In this document: piece by piece, positions 8,184 through 16,214 of the stretch | Numbering within the stretch: position 1 is the first letter of the stretch | Layout: each line of letters starts with the position of its first letter | Translations under genes and position numbers: made by a program | Origin: Sporosarcina sp. FSL K6-3457 | GTDB lineage: Bacteria > Bacillota > Bacilli > Bacillales_A > Planococcaceae | NCBI RefSeq assembly: GCF_038007285.1 | Contig: NZ_JBBOWX010000001.1 | Location: 1,443,501-1,507,500, forward strand | DNA length: 64,000 nucleotides | Direction: 5' to 3' | Notes under the pieces: model-generated | What the model was told of the DNA's origin: nothing | The model's database searches: none | What the model saw: the letters and a program-made list of their open reading frames with translations, nothing else

Positions 8184-9545
8184 TCAACTTTCGCACAGCG
8201 AAATCGGCAAATAAGCCTTGATATAACTGGGTAAACCAGCTATCCATTGCTGTAGTTGACTTTCGATTAGCTTTTTGAGTTTAGAATTAGTCTGTTTTAG
8301 GACAACTTGAAAAAGCTCGATCAATTGCTGTAAAGCGACAGCCCAGTCGAGTTCATTTACTTCATCGCATAATTCGTAAAAAAGTCCGCCAAGTGTTCGT
8401 TCGTCAGTGTTACAACGGTTTTGCCATGCAAGTACGATATAGCGTGCAAATACAATTGTTGTGTGGCTAATCAGTCCATCATATGAGCGACTTTGAAACT
8501 CTCTTTGGAGTTTCAAAAGGGATTTGGTTGTCTTAAAGAACACCTCAATATCCCAGCGCATGCCGTAGATTCGAACAATTTCCTGTTCAGAAAGCGTACA
8601 GTCCGTGCTTAGAAGAGCGAGCCATTCACTTTTCTTATTTCGATTTTGAATGAAAACGATTTTGACAGGTGTGCCGTTCAACATCACACAATGAATGGAA
8701 CGAAGGATGTTCTTTTTATCTTGAACTGGCTGCGCCAGACGGTAAAGTTTCTTTAAATCAACCAACTGACCAGCTACTGAATAGCGCTGTTTCGTCGCTT
8801 TTACCATGCCGATTACATCAATCCCTTGGTCAACAATTCCTTTGATAAGAGGAGGCATCGTAAACCAAGAATCCATCAAGACATAACTCGCGTCAATTCC
8901 ACTCGAAAGCGCACGCTGAATCATCGCTGGAATCTGTTCAGGTGCCGTTTGTAGCGCGTTAACTCGGCGTTTATAACCAGAGGTACGCTTGTCTATATCT
9001 GCTGACATTCCATTGATCTGGGAATTTTTCGAGCTGAGTAAGGTAAAATCAATCGGCATAAATGTGCAGCCATCCGACCAACCCAACGTAAGCATCCGAA
9101 ACCCTTTGTAATACCGCATTTTTAGTGAAGCATGATCGAAACAGCGAGCGAGAAGTTCCACAGTTTTACTGCGATTACGATCATAAGACGAATCGTCAAT
9201 AATCAACACTTTTGTCCGCGTTTGATTCGTAAGACGTCCCACTTTTTGAATCGTAGAGGCACTAAAAAGAAGTAAAAATCGACGCCAATTGAACGTGGAT
9301 TTATTTAAGAATCGATACACGGCATCCTTGGCTGGAAAGGCGTCAGCTTTCTTTGATTCTAAAAGGGAGAACCAGTTTCTGTGTTGGAAAATCAGGCAGA
9401 AAATAAGTTGAAATAAGTACGAACAGCTGAAGCCAACTGATTTTTTAATACCAGCATTGCGCAGGTGTTTAAAGACTTCTAGTTCAGAAAAAGCGGTGTT
9501 TAGCTCTTTTGGTAGTTGATTATTATCATGGTTTTGATCTATCAT
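8184..9545 (-). CDS. IS4-family DDE transposase
   Basis: Transposase of the surrounding element, 453 aa, apparently full length. DDE residues are visible: first Asp in LIIDDSSYDR, second in VLMDSWFT, and Glu in YGMRWDIEVFFKTTK, which fits the IS4 signature Y-(2)-R-(3)-E-(6)-K. Translation starts at ATG 9545 after GAGGTG, which lies in a hairpin with the upstream strand (9553-9619). Decayed DNA resembling its 3' third is found at 24762-25010. Confidence 0.93.
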   Translation of the reverse strand: MIDQNHDNNQLPKELNTAFSELEVFKHLRNAGIKKSVGFSCSYLFQLIFCLIFQHRNWFSLLESKKADAFPAKDAVYRFLNKSTFNWRRFLLLFSASTIQKVGRLTNQTRTKVLIIDDSSYDRNRSKTVELLARCFDHASLKMRYYKGFRMLTLGWSDGCTFMPIDFTLLSSKNSQINGMSADIDKRTSGYKRRVNALQTAPEQIPAMIQRALSSGIDASYVLMDSWFTMPPLIKGIVDQGIDVIGMVKATKQRYSVAGQLVDLKKLYRLAQPVQDKKNILRSIHCVMLNGTPVKIVFIQNRNKKSEWLALLSTDCTLSEQEIVRIYGMRWDIEVFFKTTKSLLKLQREFQSRSYDGLISHTTIVFARYIVLAWQNRCNTDERTLGGLFYELCDEVNELDWAVALQQLIELFQVVLKQTNSKLKKLIESQLQQWIAGLPSYIKAYLPISLCES

Positions 9546-9552
9546 GTAGGAG

Positions 9553-9619
9553 GCACCTCTTCTATTTGGTAGTGATTTCTAGTTAATCTCACCATACCAA
9601 AGAATGAGGTGTTTTTTTA
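9553..9619. promoter_or_regulatory. Hairpin at the transposase start
   Basis: CACCTCTTCTATTTGGTA at 9554 is nearly complementary to TACCAAAGAATGAGGTG at 9595-9611, followed on the plus strand by seven T. On the transposase mRNA this hairpin would cover the GAGGTG ribosome site; on the plus strand it looks like a terminator. Either would limit transposase expression from read-through. Function is inferred. Confidence 0.55.
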
Positions 9620-9708
9620 GTTTTAAAATTGTCAATGATCCTATTGGTTTGGCTACAAAGCCAGTAAAGCCAATTAATCAGGCTGATTTATTGGGTGCGA
9701 AAGTTGAG

Positions 9709-9714
9709 TAATAA
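9709..9714. repeat. Target-site duplication, right copy (TAATAA)
   Basis: Directly abuts the right IS end and matches 8177-8182. Confidence 0.85.
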
Positions 9715-9720
9715 GACTAT

Positions 9721-9770
9721 AAACCCGGAAAAACGCTGTCAGGTACAGTGCTTTTTCGGGTTTATTTTTT
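9721..9770 (+). terminator. Terminator between the two opuAC copies
   Basis: AAACCCG-GAAAAA pairs with CTTTTTCGGGTTT around an inner CTGT/ACAG stem and is followed by TATTTTTT. Before the IS arrived it lay about 12 nt after opuAC copy 1, so it would already have limited transcription into copy 2. Confidence 0.8.
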
Positions 9771-9793
9771 AAAAAATAGGAGGAAGTAATAGT

Positions 9794-10699
9794 ATGAGAA
9801 AGAAATTCATGAAAACAGTCATAGGACTTGGAGCGGTTGCTCTGTTAGCAGTAGGATTAGCGGCATGTGGCAATGATGAAGGAAAAGATAAGGCAGATAC
9901 GGAAAAGTCAGTTGCTGAATCAGTGGATTATCAGATTGTCGGAATTGACCCGGGTGCAGCGATTATGACGACTACGGAAAAAGTCATTGAAGAGTATGGG
10001 TTGACAGATTGGACAGTTGTTTCGGGTTCAGGTGCAACGATGACCGCGGCGCTAAAAAGGGCTTATGACAAAAAAGAGCCAATTGTCGTTATTGGTTGGA
10101 CACCACATTGGAAGTTCGCAGAATTCGATTTAAACTTTTTAGATGATCCCAAAGGATTGTACGGCGGCGTAGAACAAATTCGTACCATTGCTAGACTTGG
10201 ATTAGCAGATGATCTACCAGAAGCACATCAAATTCTGTCGCAATTCAAGTGGACGGAAGAGGATATGAATGAGGTAATGCAAGCAATCTATAAAGGTGAA
10301 AAAGAACAAATTGCCGCACAAAATTGGATTGATGCTAACCCGGATATGGTTGCGGAATGGACAGCTGGTGTAGACCAAGTAGATGGTGACAAAATTAAGC
10401 TAGTTTATGTGGCATGGGATAGTGAAATCGCCAGTCACAATGTCATGAAAATAGTATTGGAAGACATGGGCTATAAAGTGAACTTAATGCAAGTTGAATC
10501 GGGACCAATGTGGACGGCGGTCGCAGATGGCAGTGCTGACGCTTCACTTGCAGCATGGTTGCCACTAACAGCTAAAGCATATGCGGATAAATTTGAAGGG
10601 CAATACGAAGAACTTGGTATCAATATGGAGGGCGCGAAAGTAGGACTTGTTGTGCCACAGTACATGGGAATTGATTCGATTGAGGATTTGAAGAACTAG
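9794..10699 (+). CDS. opuAC: Glycine betaine-binding lipoprotein, copy 2
   Basis: A second substrate-binding lipoprotein, 301 aa, closely similar along its whole length to the copy ending at 8179. Lipobox is LAAC. The GWTPHWKFAEFD, VAWDSEIASHN and AAWLPLTAK stretches are conserved. AGGAGG precedes the ATG. It has no ATPase or permease genes of its own and probably arose by tandem duplication. The IS and the terminator at 9721 now separate it from the opuA promoter, so it needs read-through or its own promoter. Confidence 0.92.
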   Translation: MRKKFMKTVIGLGAVALLAVGLAACGNDEGKDKADTEKSVAESVDYQIVGIDPGAAIMTTTEKVIEEYGLTDWTVVSGSGATMTAALKRAYDKKEPIVVIGWTPHWKFAEFDLNFLDDPKGLYGGVEQIRTIARLGLADDLPEAHQILSQFKWTEEDMNEVMQAIYKGEKEQIAAQNWIDANPDMVAEWTAGVDQVDGDKIKLVYVAWDSEIASHNVMKIVLEDMGYKVNLMQVESGPMWTAVADGSADASLAAWLPLTAKAYADKFEGQYEELGINMEGAKVGLVVPQYMGIDSIEDLKN

Positions 10700-10713
10700 A
10701 TTAGAAACTAAGT

Positions 10714-10752
10714 AAAGCCCTAGCTCCGTTCTATCGGAACTAGGGCTTTTTT
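10714..10752 (+). terminator. Terminator after opuAC copy 2
   Basis: AAAGCCCTAG pairs perfectly with CTAGGGCTTT, with an inner TCCG/CGGA stem, followed by a T run. Confidence 0.9.
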
Positions 10753-10802
10753 GCTTAAATTGAAGTAGTGTGTTAACTTAACATCAATACGTTTTAGAAA
10801 AA

Positions 10803-10943
10803 CTCTTCGGGGCAAGGTGAAATTCCTTACCGGCGGTGATCGAGCAATTGCTCGTTAGTCCGTGACCCGTCCTTCCCTCACTGGAAGGCGGTGGAGCTGG
10901 TGAAATTCCGGCACCGACAGTTAAAGTCTGGATGGGAGAAGTT
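10803..10943 (+). promoter_or_regulatory. FMN riboswitch (RFN element) aptamer
   Basis: The conserved RFN core is readable: GGGGCAAGGTGAAATTCC, TTACCGGCGGTGAT, AGTCCGTGACCCG, GGTGGAGCTGGTGAAATTCC, GGCACCGACAG and GGATGGGAGAA. FMN-bound RFN leaders shut off riboflavin biosynthesis or transport genes. It stands upstream of the ribD-E-B-H remnants. The expected expression platform is interrupted by a structured repeat (10970-11102). Confidence 0.96.
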
Positions 10944-10969
10944 GTTTGACTATGCGTATGATGCTTATT

Positions 10970-11102
10970 AACTTGTTTCAGTGGGATCAAGTCCCAACTG
11001 AATCAAGTTAAAGCCTTCGGCGGATGTCACAGATTTTGAAAGGAGTTAATCGAGCAAGCTCGATTCAAAATCTGGACGCAATTACGCCGAGGCGCAATTG
11101 AT
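10970..11102 (+). repeat. Structured interspersed repeat, copy 1
   Basis: Shares the core CCTTCGGCGGATGTCA, GGAGTTAAT and GACGCAATTACGCCGAGG with copies at 11640, 27291 and 40324. Hairpins: CAGATTTTGA pairs with TCAAAATCTG, enclosing AATCGAGC/GCTCGATT; then CAATTACGCC with GGCGCAATTG. It lies between the FMN aptamer and the ribD start and has a shorter 5' arm than the other copies. Confidence 0.88.
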
Positions 11103-11104
11103 CT

Positions 11105-11131
11105 CTGCCCTTTCATAACAGTGAAAGGGGG
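11105..11131 (+). promoter_or_regulatory. Hairpin covering the ribD ribosome site
   Basis: CCCTTTCA pairs with TGAAAGGG (short loop TAACAG), burying the AAAGGGGG ribosome site ahead of the ATG at 11139. It may be the surviving part of the riboswitch expression platform. Confidence 0.5.
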
Positions 11132-11138
11132 AATGCTG

Positions 11139-11994
11139 ATGAACCATAGACATTATATGGGGATTAATCTTGGACTGGCGCGCAGTGCACCAGGACAAAC
11201 TTCTCTGAATCCTTCCATCAATGGAACAGGAATCAGGTTTCTTAAAGCTGCTGGAATTGAAGTTTTCACCGGCATTTTACAGGAAGAGGCAGAGCAATTA
11301 AACCGAGCATTTTTTCATTTTATTAACTACGGGAAGCCGTATGTCACCTTGAAAGCCGCCGCAACTCTCGACGGTTGTCTTTCAACGCAGACTGGGGACA
11401 GCAAATGGATTACTTCGGATGCAGCAAGAACCGATGTCCATCACCTCCGCCATACCCATGATGCTATTTTGGTCGGCGTACAAATCGTACTTCATGATAA
11501 CCCTTTCCTCACCACCCGTTTGCCCCATGGTGGAAAGAATCCAATTCGAATTATTTTTAGACCGGCATCCTAAGACGCCAACAACAGCAAATATCGTTAC
11601 TGACGGTGCTGTAGAAACAATTATTTTTGCACTCGATTTAACTTGATTCAGCAGAAGTCCCACACTTTTATAAGTGGTGGGATGAATGCCAGAAAAGCAT
11701 TTCAATCAGAGGGAGTTCAAACTCCCTGCTGATTAAGGAGGAATGAAGTTCAATTCCTCCCTGTTAAGCCTCCGGCGGATGTTAGGGATTTTGAGGGGAG
11801 TTAATTGTGCTGTGCACAATTCAAAATCCCAACGCAATTACGCCGAGGCGCAATTGATCAGAATCAGAAACTGATTAGCAATGATGCTTCTTTATTCATG
11901 GACAATACACGGAACCGGATGACGAATCACTCCGTTTTTTAGATGTGCCACAAATCGGGGATGATATTCGATTGCCAGGTTCGTGAAGGGGGAT
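11139..11994 (+). pseudogene. ribD: ribD, bifunctional deaminase/reductase, broken
   Basis: RibD normally performs the deamination and reduction steps of riboflavin synthesis (about 360 aa). Here the start (MNHRHYMGINLGLARS, GQTSLNPS) runs straight into INGTGIRFLKAAGIEV, so about 90 residues are missing in frame, including the HAE and PCxxxGxTPPC zinc motifs of the deaminase. The reductase part (YVTLKAAATLDG, SKWITS, HDAILVG) runs to about 11555, where a frameshift gives a stop at 11573; the sense continues in another frame to about 11640. A structured repeat (11640-11860) then interrupts it. The C-terminal end reappears at about 11900-11994 (DDESLRFLDVPQIGDDIRLP). Three independent lesions make it non-functional. 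Confidence 0.9.
11640..11860 (+). repeat. Structured interspersed repeat, copy 2 (inside ribD)
   Basis: A long-form copy. It opens AACTTGATTCAGCAGAAG, has a CAGAGGGAGTTCAAACTCCCTG hairpin region and a GGAGGAAT...ATTCCTCC hairpin, then the shared core TTAAGCCTCCGGCGGATGT. The nested hairpin pairs GGGATTTTGA with TCAAAATCCC around AATTGTGC/GCACAATT, and the last hairpin is CAATTACGCC/GGCGCAATTG. It interrupts the ribD reductase part. Confidence 0.9.
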
Positions 11995-12003
11995 TGACAG
12001 TAA

Positions 12004-12654
12004 TTGTTTACTGGAATTATTGAAGAAATCGGAACAGTTTCAGCGGTAAGGCCAGCGACGAATTCATTGCAACTATCGATCCGTTGTAGCAAAGTGCTAA
12101 GCGATGTTAAAAAAGGGGGTAGTATTGCGGTGAATGGTGTTTGTTTGACGGTGTCACACTACTCAAGCAACCAATTTACAGCGGATGTTATGCCGGAAAC
12201 TGTTAAGGCGACAACACTTCAAGCATTGCGTGCGGGAAGTCCCGTCAACCTAGAGAGAGCGATGGCGGCGGATGGTCGTTTCGGTGGTCATCTCGTCAGT
12301 GGACATGTTGATGGCACGGGCGAAATTATGTCGATGAGACAGAAAGAAAATGCGGTGTATGTGGAAATCAATGTGGATGCTAATCTGTTAAAGTATTTTA
12401 TCCCAAAGGGTTCTGTAACAGTGGATGGCACTTCACTGACTGTCTTTGGTGTGACCGATAAAGGATTTATCATCTCACTCATCCCAGTCACACAAGATGA
12501 CTCAATCATAAGCAGAAAAAGGACTGGGGATCGAGTGAACGTTGAATGTGACATGCTTGCAAAATATATTGAACGGCTAATGACTACAAACAAAGAGAAT
12601 TCGGCTGGTGGATTAACGATGGATACACTCATCACCAGTGGATTCCTCAGTTAA
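12004..12654 (+). CDS. ribE: Riboflavin synthase (alpha chain)
   Basis: Converts two 6,7-dimethyl-8-ribityllumazine to riboflavin plus a pyrimidine that is recycled; works with lumazine synthase. Two lumazine-binding halves are visible: [12 protein letters not shown] with VNGVCLTV, and [12 protein letters not shown] with VDGTSLTV. The start is TTG at 12004 because MFTGIIEE is the family N-terminus and GAAGGGGG lies upstream; no ATG fits. The length of 216 aa is normal. The frame overlaps the RibB upstream region slightly but ends before its ATG. Confidence 0.93.
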   Translation: MFTGIIEEIGTVSAVRPATNSLQLSIRCSKVLSDVKKGGSIAVNGVCLTVSHYSSNQFTADVMPETVKATTLQALRAGSPVNLERAMAADGRFGGHLVSGHVDGTGEIMSMRQKENAVYVEINVDANLLKYFIPKGSVTVDGTSLTVFGVTDKGFIISLIPVTQDDSIISRKRTGDRVNVECDMLAKYIERLMTTNKENSAGGLTMDTLITSGFLS

Positions 12655-12667
12655 GGGAGGACAACAG

Positions 12668-13306
12668 ATGTACACCACCGTAGAAAAAGCAGTCGAAGAA
12701 CTGAAAAGAGGGAAAGCAATCATTGTTGTTGACGATGAGGACCGAGAAAATGAAGGGGACTTTGTTGCACTCGGAGAATTTGCTACACCTGAAATGATTA
12801 ACTTTATGGCAACGGAAGGCCGCGGACTTATTTGTGTACCGATAGATGAGGAAAAATCTCGACAGCTCGAGCTTGGGCTCATGACAGAAAATAATAGTGA
12901 TGTGCATGGAACAGCATTTACAATCAGCATTGATCACTCGGAATGTCACACCGGAATCTCGGCGTTTGAACGTTCAGAGACTGTATTAAAAATGCTTGGG
13001 AGTGATGCTGGCCCAACAGATTTTAGAAGACCGGGACATATTTTTCCGTTGATTGCAAAAGAGGGAGGAGTCATGGAACGTGCAGGCCATACAGAGGCTG
13101 CTGTTGACTTGGCTAGGCTGGCTGGAGCAGAACCTGTTGGTGTTATTTGTGAAATTATGAATGTCGATGGAACGATGGCAAGAGGTTCACAGTTGAAAGA
13201 GATTGCGGAACGATTGAATCTTGTTATTTTGACGATACAGGAACTGATTGTTTATTGCAGAGAAAATGAAAAACATATCAAGCATGTCGCTGATATTGAA
13301 TTTTAA
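12668..13306 (+). CDS. ribB: 3,4-dihydroxy-2-butanone 4-phosphate synthase, GTP cyclohydrolase part absent
   Basis: Makes the four-carbon precursor of riboflavin from ribulose 5-phosphate. The catalytic acidic loop [10 protein letters not shown], the [13 protein letters not shown] stretch and GHIFPL are intact. Bacillus normally has a fused RibBA of about 400 aa. This protein stops at residue 212 (HVADIEF), where the fused proteins continue into the GTP cyclohydrolase II domain. The ATG at 12668 follows AGGGAGGACAAC. It is therefore monofunctional, either by deletion of the ribA half or as a genuine RibB. Confidence 0.92.
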   Translation: MYTTVEKAVEELKRGKAIIVVDDEDRENEGDFVALGEFATPEMINFMATEGRGLICVPIDEEKSRQLELGLMTENNSDVHGTAFTISIDHSECHTGISAFERSETVLKMLGSDAGPTDFRRPGHIFPLIAKEGGVMERAGHTEAAVDLARLAGAEPVGVICEIMNVDGTMARGSQLKEIAERLNLVILTIQELIVYCRENEKHIKHVADIEF

Positions 13307-13315
13307 GGGGGATTT

Positions 13316-13783
13316 ATGATGGGAACAATTTACGAAGGACATTTAGTTGGAACAGGATTGAAAATCGGCATCGTCGTTGCGAGGTTTAATGAATTTATTA
13401 CCGGGAAATTATTAGATGGCGCGCAGGATGCATTGCGCCGTCATGGTGTTGCTGAAAGTGATACGGCGATTGCGTGGGTGCCAGGTGCTTATGAAATTCC
13501 TCTTGTTGCTAAAAAGATGGCTGCTTCGGGGAAATACGATGCTGTCATTACACTTGGAACTGTGATTCGTGGCGCAACACCACATTTCGATTATGTGTGT
13601 AGTGAAGTAGCAAAAGGAGTTGCAAGTATCAATATGCAAGAAGGTATTCCTGTTATTTTTGGTGTGTTAACGACAGATACTATTGAGCAGGCTATTGAAC
13701 GTGCTGGAACGAAAGCTGGCAATAAAGGCTGGGATGCAGGTACGGTTGCTATTGAAATGGCGAATTTAATGAAGCAAATATAA
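13316..13783 (+). CDS. ribH: 6,7-dimethyl-8-ribityllumazine synthase
   Basis: Condenses the RibB product with the pyrimidine intermediate to give lumazine, the substrate of RibE. Family motifs: [36 protein letters not shown] and FGVLTTDT with the catalytic His region. 155 aa is full length. It follows ribB by 9 nt with an AAGGGGGA site and ends the operon. Confidence 0.95.
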   Translation: MMGTIYEGHLVGTGLKIGIVVARFNEFITGKLLDGAQDALRRHGVAESDTAIAWVPGAYEIPLVAKKMAASGKYDAVITLGTVIRGATPHFDYVCSEVAKGVASINMQEGIPVIFGVLTTDTIEQAIERAGTKAGNKGWDAGTVAIEMANLMKQI

Positions 13784-13794
13784 AAAAATGGTAC

Positions 13795-13830
13795 GGCTCA
13801 GTCGAAAGTTAAAGGACTGAGCCTTCCTTT
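13795..13830 (+). terminator. Terminator of the rib operon
   Basis: Perfect 9-bp stem GGCTCAGTC / GACTGAGCC with an 10-nt loop and a TTCCTTTT tail. Confidence 0.85.
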
Positions 13831-14014
13831 TGATCTTAACGAAAATTAGAAGCTGATGAGGGTGAACTTTGTATGGAATAAATGTGAACGATACGTGTCT
13901 GAAAACATTTTTTTCACTATGTCGATATGATTTCAACCTCTGAATTGTCGCATAAACGAATGAAAATCGTTATGATAAAGATAGATGCTATTACATAAGA
14001 AGGAGCGATTTAAG

Positions 14015-14353
14015 ATGACTACTTTTCCTGAAAAAACATGCTCGATTGAACGACTAGTAACGATTCCAGAAGATGTTCAAAAAGTATTGAACGGTCAAAA
14101 AACGGCTACGCGCCGCAATGGTGTTTACGCGTATCCTGGAGAAATTATGGTGCTGGATGGTAAAGAGTTTAAAGTAGATGCACTTTATACACAAACACTT
14201 GGTGAATTAACGGATGAACATGCACAGCAAGAGGGCTATGCCGACGTAGAAGCGTACAAGCAATCGATGATGTCTATGCATGCACATGCGAAAATGCCTT
14301 GGCTTCCAACGATGAGTGTTTGGGTACATGAATACAGTCCGGTAGAGAAGTAA
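14015..14353 (+). CDS. ASCH-domain protein
   Basis: A small (112 aa) PUA-like ASCH fold protein, a family expected to bind RNA or act as a coactivator. The signature is visible: NGQKTATRRNG near the start, LGELTDEHAQQEGYADVEAY in the middle and VWVHEY at the end. The ATG at 14015 is preceded by AAGAAGGAG with good spacing; the in-frame ATG at 13985 lies before that site. The next gene starts 7 nt downstream. The substrate is unknown. Confidence 0.8.
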   Translation: MTTFPEKTCSIERLVTIPEDVQKVLNGQKTATRRNGVYAYPGEIMVLDGKEFKVDALYTQTLGELTDEHAQQEGYADVEAYKQSMMSMHAHAKMPWLPTMSVWVHEYSPVEK

Positions 14354-14360
14354 TCGTCCG

Positions 14361-14804
14361 ATGAAACCGGAAATCTACGGAATATTTGTTTTTTTACATG
14401 TGCTGAGTGCAGTCATATCCATCGGTCCGTTAACTCTTTTGATGCCAGTCATTAAGCGATTACACGGTGTTGAGGCTAGCATAGAACAAGCATATTTATC
14501 CGTTATTAAGGTTGTCATTCGAATCGTTATGCATGCAGGACATGTCCTTGTAGTTAGTGGCGTCTTGCTGCTAATTCTTGGACCTTACCCATGGACGACA
14601 TCATGGGTAATCCTAACGCTTGTCATTTTACTTTTATCAGGTGTTTTCTTATCGAAAGGTTTTACCGTTGTATTACGTCGGTTTCATAATCCTGATGCCG
14701 ACAAAAATGATATTCTCAAACGGTTGATGATAACGTCATGGATCTATCTCGGCTTAATGCTTATCATGCTATGGCTGATGGTGCAAAAACCGATGTTTTG
14801 GTGA
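14361..14804 (+). CDS. Four-helix membrane protein, DUF2269-like
   Basis: A 147-aa integral membrane protein with four hydrophobic segments (about residues 7-28, 53-72, 76-98 and 124-143). It resembles DUF2269 family proteins, whose function is not known. It probably forms an operon with the ASCH gene. The ribosome site is weak. Confidence 0.65.
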   Translation: MKPEIYGIFVFLHVLSAVISIGPLTLLMPVIKRLHGVEASIEQAYLSVIKVVIRIVMHAGHVLVVSGVLLLILGPYPWTTSWVILTLVILLLSGVFLSKGFTVVLRRFHNPDADKNDILKRLMITSWIYLGLMLIMLWLMVQKPMFW

Positions 14805-14828
14805 ATGAATACATGCGATACATAGATA

Positions 14829-14862
14829 GAGATGTGCATCTTGCTGGTGCATGTCTTTTTTA
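14829..14862 (+). terminator. Terminator before the ECF sigma gene
   Basis: GATGTGCA and TGCATGTC form a stem with wobble pairs around TCTTGCTGG, followed by TTTTTT. Confidence 0.6.
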
Positions 14863-14919
14863 TATTGATTTTTCGATTCTTTTATTGAAGTTGTTCGTCT
14901 AGTAAGGGAAGGGGGTGAG

Positions 14920-15435
14920 GTGGTGGAGCAAAGTAACGAGTCCATTTATCTTGAGCATAGTGATCGTATTTATCGGTATATATTTTTACAAGTTCGTCAG
15001 AAAGAGCTGGCGGAAGATTTGACGCAAGAGACATTTTATCGGGCATTTAACAATCGGCAATCATTTAAGCAACAAGCGAGTCTGTCGACATGGCTTCTGA
15101 AAATAGCGAGAAATGCGACATACGATTATTTTAGACGAAAGAGGATCATTCAGTTTTTAAGTTTTGGGAAAGAGGAGATTGTGGATACGCGCAGTTCTTC
15201 TCCAGAGGATGAATTAATAAGAAACGATGAGACAGAACGATTATATCGTGCGTTGGCGAACTTAAAGAAAGATTATCGTGATGTCCTTCTTTTACGCAAA
15301 ATCAACGAAAGCTCGATTAAAGAAACAGCGTATATATTGGGCTGGACGGAAACAAAAGTGAAATCGACAATGGCACGGGCATTTGCTGCACTGAAAAAAG
15401 AAATGCTGGAACGGGAGGGAAGGACCGATGAGTGA
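14920..15435 (+). CDS. ECF-type RNA polymerase sigma factor
   Basis: An extracytoplasmic-function sigma factor of 171 aa. Region 2 is at about residues 10-75 (DRIYRYIFLQV, LAEDLTQETFYRAF, STWLLKIARNATYDYFRRK) and region 4 at about 110-160 (LKKDYRDVLLLRKINESSIKETAYILGWTETKVKS, abridged sense). It starts at GTG 14920 or the adjacent GTG 14923 after GGGAAGGGGG. It overlaps the next gene by 8 nt; that gene codes for a membrane protein placed like an anti-sigma factor. A segment just upstream (14884-14915) recurs ahead of the ABC cassette at 18102. Confidence 0.93.
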   Translation: MVEQSNESIYLEHSDRIYRYIFLQVRQKELAEDLTQETFYRAFNNRQSFKQQASLSTWLLKIARNATYDYFRRKRIIQFLSFGKEEIVDTRSSSPEDELIRNDETERLYRALANLKKDYRDVLLLRKINESSIKETAYILGWTETKVKSTMARAFAALKKEMLEREGRTDE

Positions 15436-16207
15436 CTTCGATGAATATGATGTGGAGTTTGACAGGCTGAAGGACGTTAAGAGAAGCGATGCGGCACGAA
15501 TAGCTAGTTTGAGGAAAATCAAGGCTCGTGACAAGAGTAAGAAGTTGAGTGTGATTCCACTGATTATATCTAGCATCATTGTTGCAGTAGTAGCTTTATT
15601 TATAGTGTTGACGTTGAATGAACATACCCTAGATGTTACAAAGGAAAAATCGATTATTGATAATCAAACAGTCGCAGAGATTCCCATTGTTGAAGTGACG
15701 CCAAGTCTTTTCACGGTTGAATATGGTGTAGATAATATGGATCGAGGCAATCATGATTATGAAACCATCGGCACTGATAAACGAATTGTAATAGACCCTG
15801 AAGCGTTAGACTTTAAGCGAGGGGATGTCGTCTACTTTAAAGCACCAGTGTATTCGAATGGCAGTCTGGCAGAATATCAAATATCACGAGTTGTCGGGTT
15901 ACCGGGGGAGAAAATAGAAATCAAAAAAGGGCAAGTCTTTATTAATGATCAAAAACTCGAAGCTTTTTACTCAAATCCAACTGTGCGAGGAATGCTGATG
16001 CAAGAGTATTTGGAAGTAGTTAATCCTCAAAACTCAATGATGACTGAAGAAGATTTTCAAGAAGATATGGAGTCTATTTCGGTATCTGAAGGCTCGGTAT
16101 TTGTTTTAGGGGATCAATGGTGGAGAAGTATAGATAGCCGTCACTTTGGGCCAATATCTTTGAGTGACGTTGAGGGGAAAGTGCTAGGGTATGAAGGACT
16201 TAAATAA
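15428..16207 (+). CDS. Signal-peptidase-I-like membrane protein, likely inactive, putative anti-sigma factor
   Basis: 259 aa: a cytoplasmic N-terminal tail of about 45 residues, one membrane helix (about 47-68) and an extracytoplasmic S26 peptidase-like domain. Boxes C, D and E of signal peptidase I are recognisable (KRGDVVYF, SRVVGLPGEKIEIKKGQ, LGDQWWRSIDSRHFGPIS). The serine box reads DNM instead of SM, and the catalytic Lys before R in box D is Ser (ISRVVG in place of VKRVIG). It should not cleave. Topology and 8-nt overlap with the sigma gene suggest it binds and controls that sigma factor; this is an inference. Confidence 0.8.
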   Translation: MSDFDEYDVEFDRLKDVKRSDAARIASLRKIKARDKSKKLSVIPLIISSIIVAVVALFIVLTLNEHTLDVTKEKSIIDNQTVAEIPIVEVTPSLFTVEYGVDNMDRGNHDYETIGTDKRIVIDPEALDFKRGDVVYFKAPVYSNGSLAEYQISRVVGLPGEKIEIKKGQVFINDQKLEAFYSNPTVRGMLMQEYLEVVNPQNSMMTEEDFQEDMESISVSEGSVFVLGDQWWRSIDSRHFGPISLSDVEGKVLGYEGLK

Positions 16208-16214
16208 TAGCTGA

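Larger units (their letters stand above)
8183..9708 (-). mobile_element. Complete IS4-family insertion sequence, 1526 bp
   Basis: The ends are 14-bp perfect inverted repeats, CTCAACTTTCGCAC at 8183-8196 and its complement at 9695-9708, flanked by direct TAATAA repeats. One transposase gene fills most of the element on the minus strand. The intact frame, perfect ends and perfect target duplication suggest a recent insertion. It separates the two opuAC copies. Confidence 0.93.

Noticed and set aside
11382..11705. Minus-strand 107-codon frame across ribD and the repeat
   Set aside because: Antisense to recognisable RibD sequence and running into a repeat; no ribosome site.
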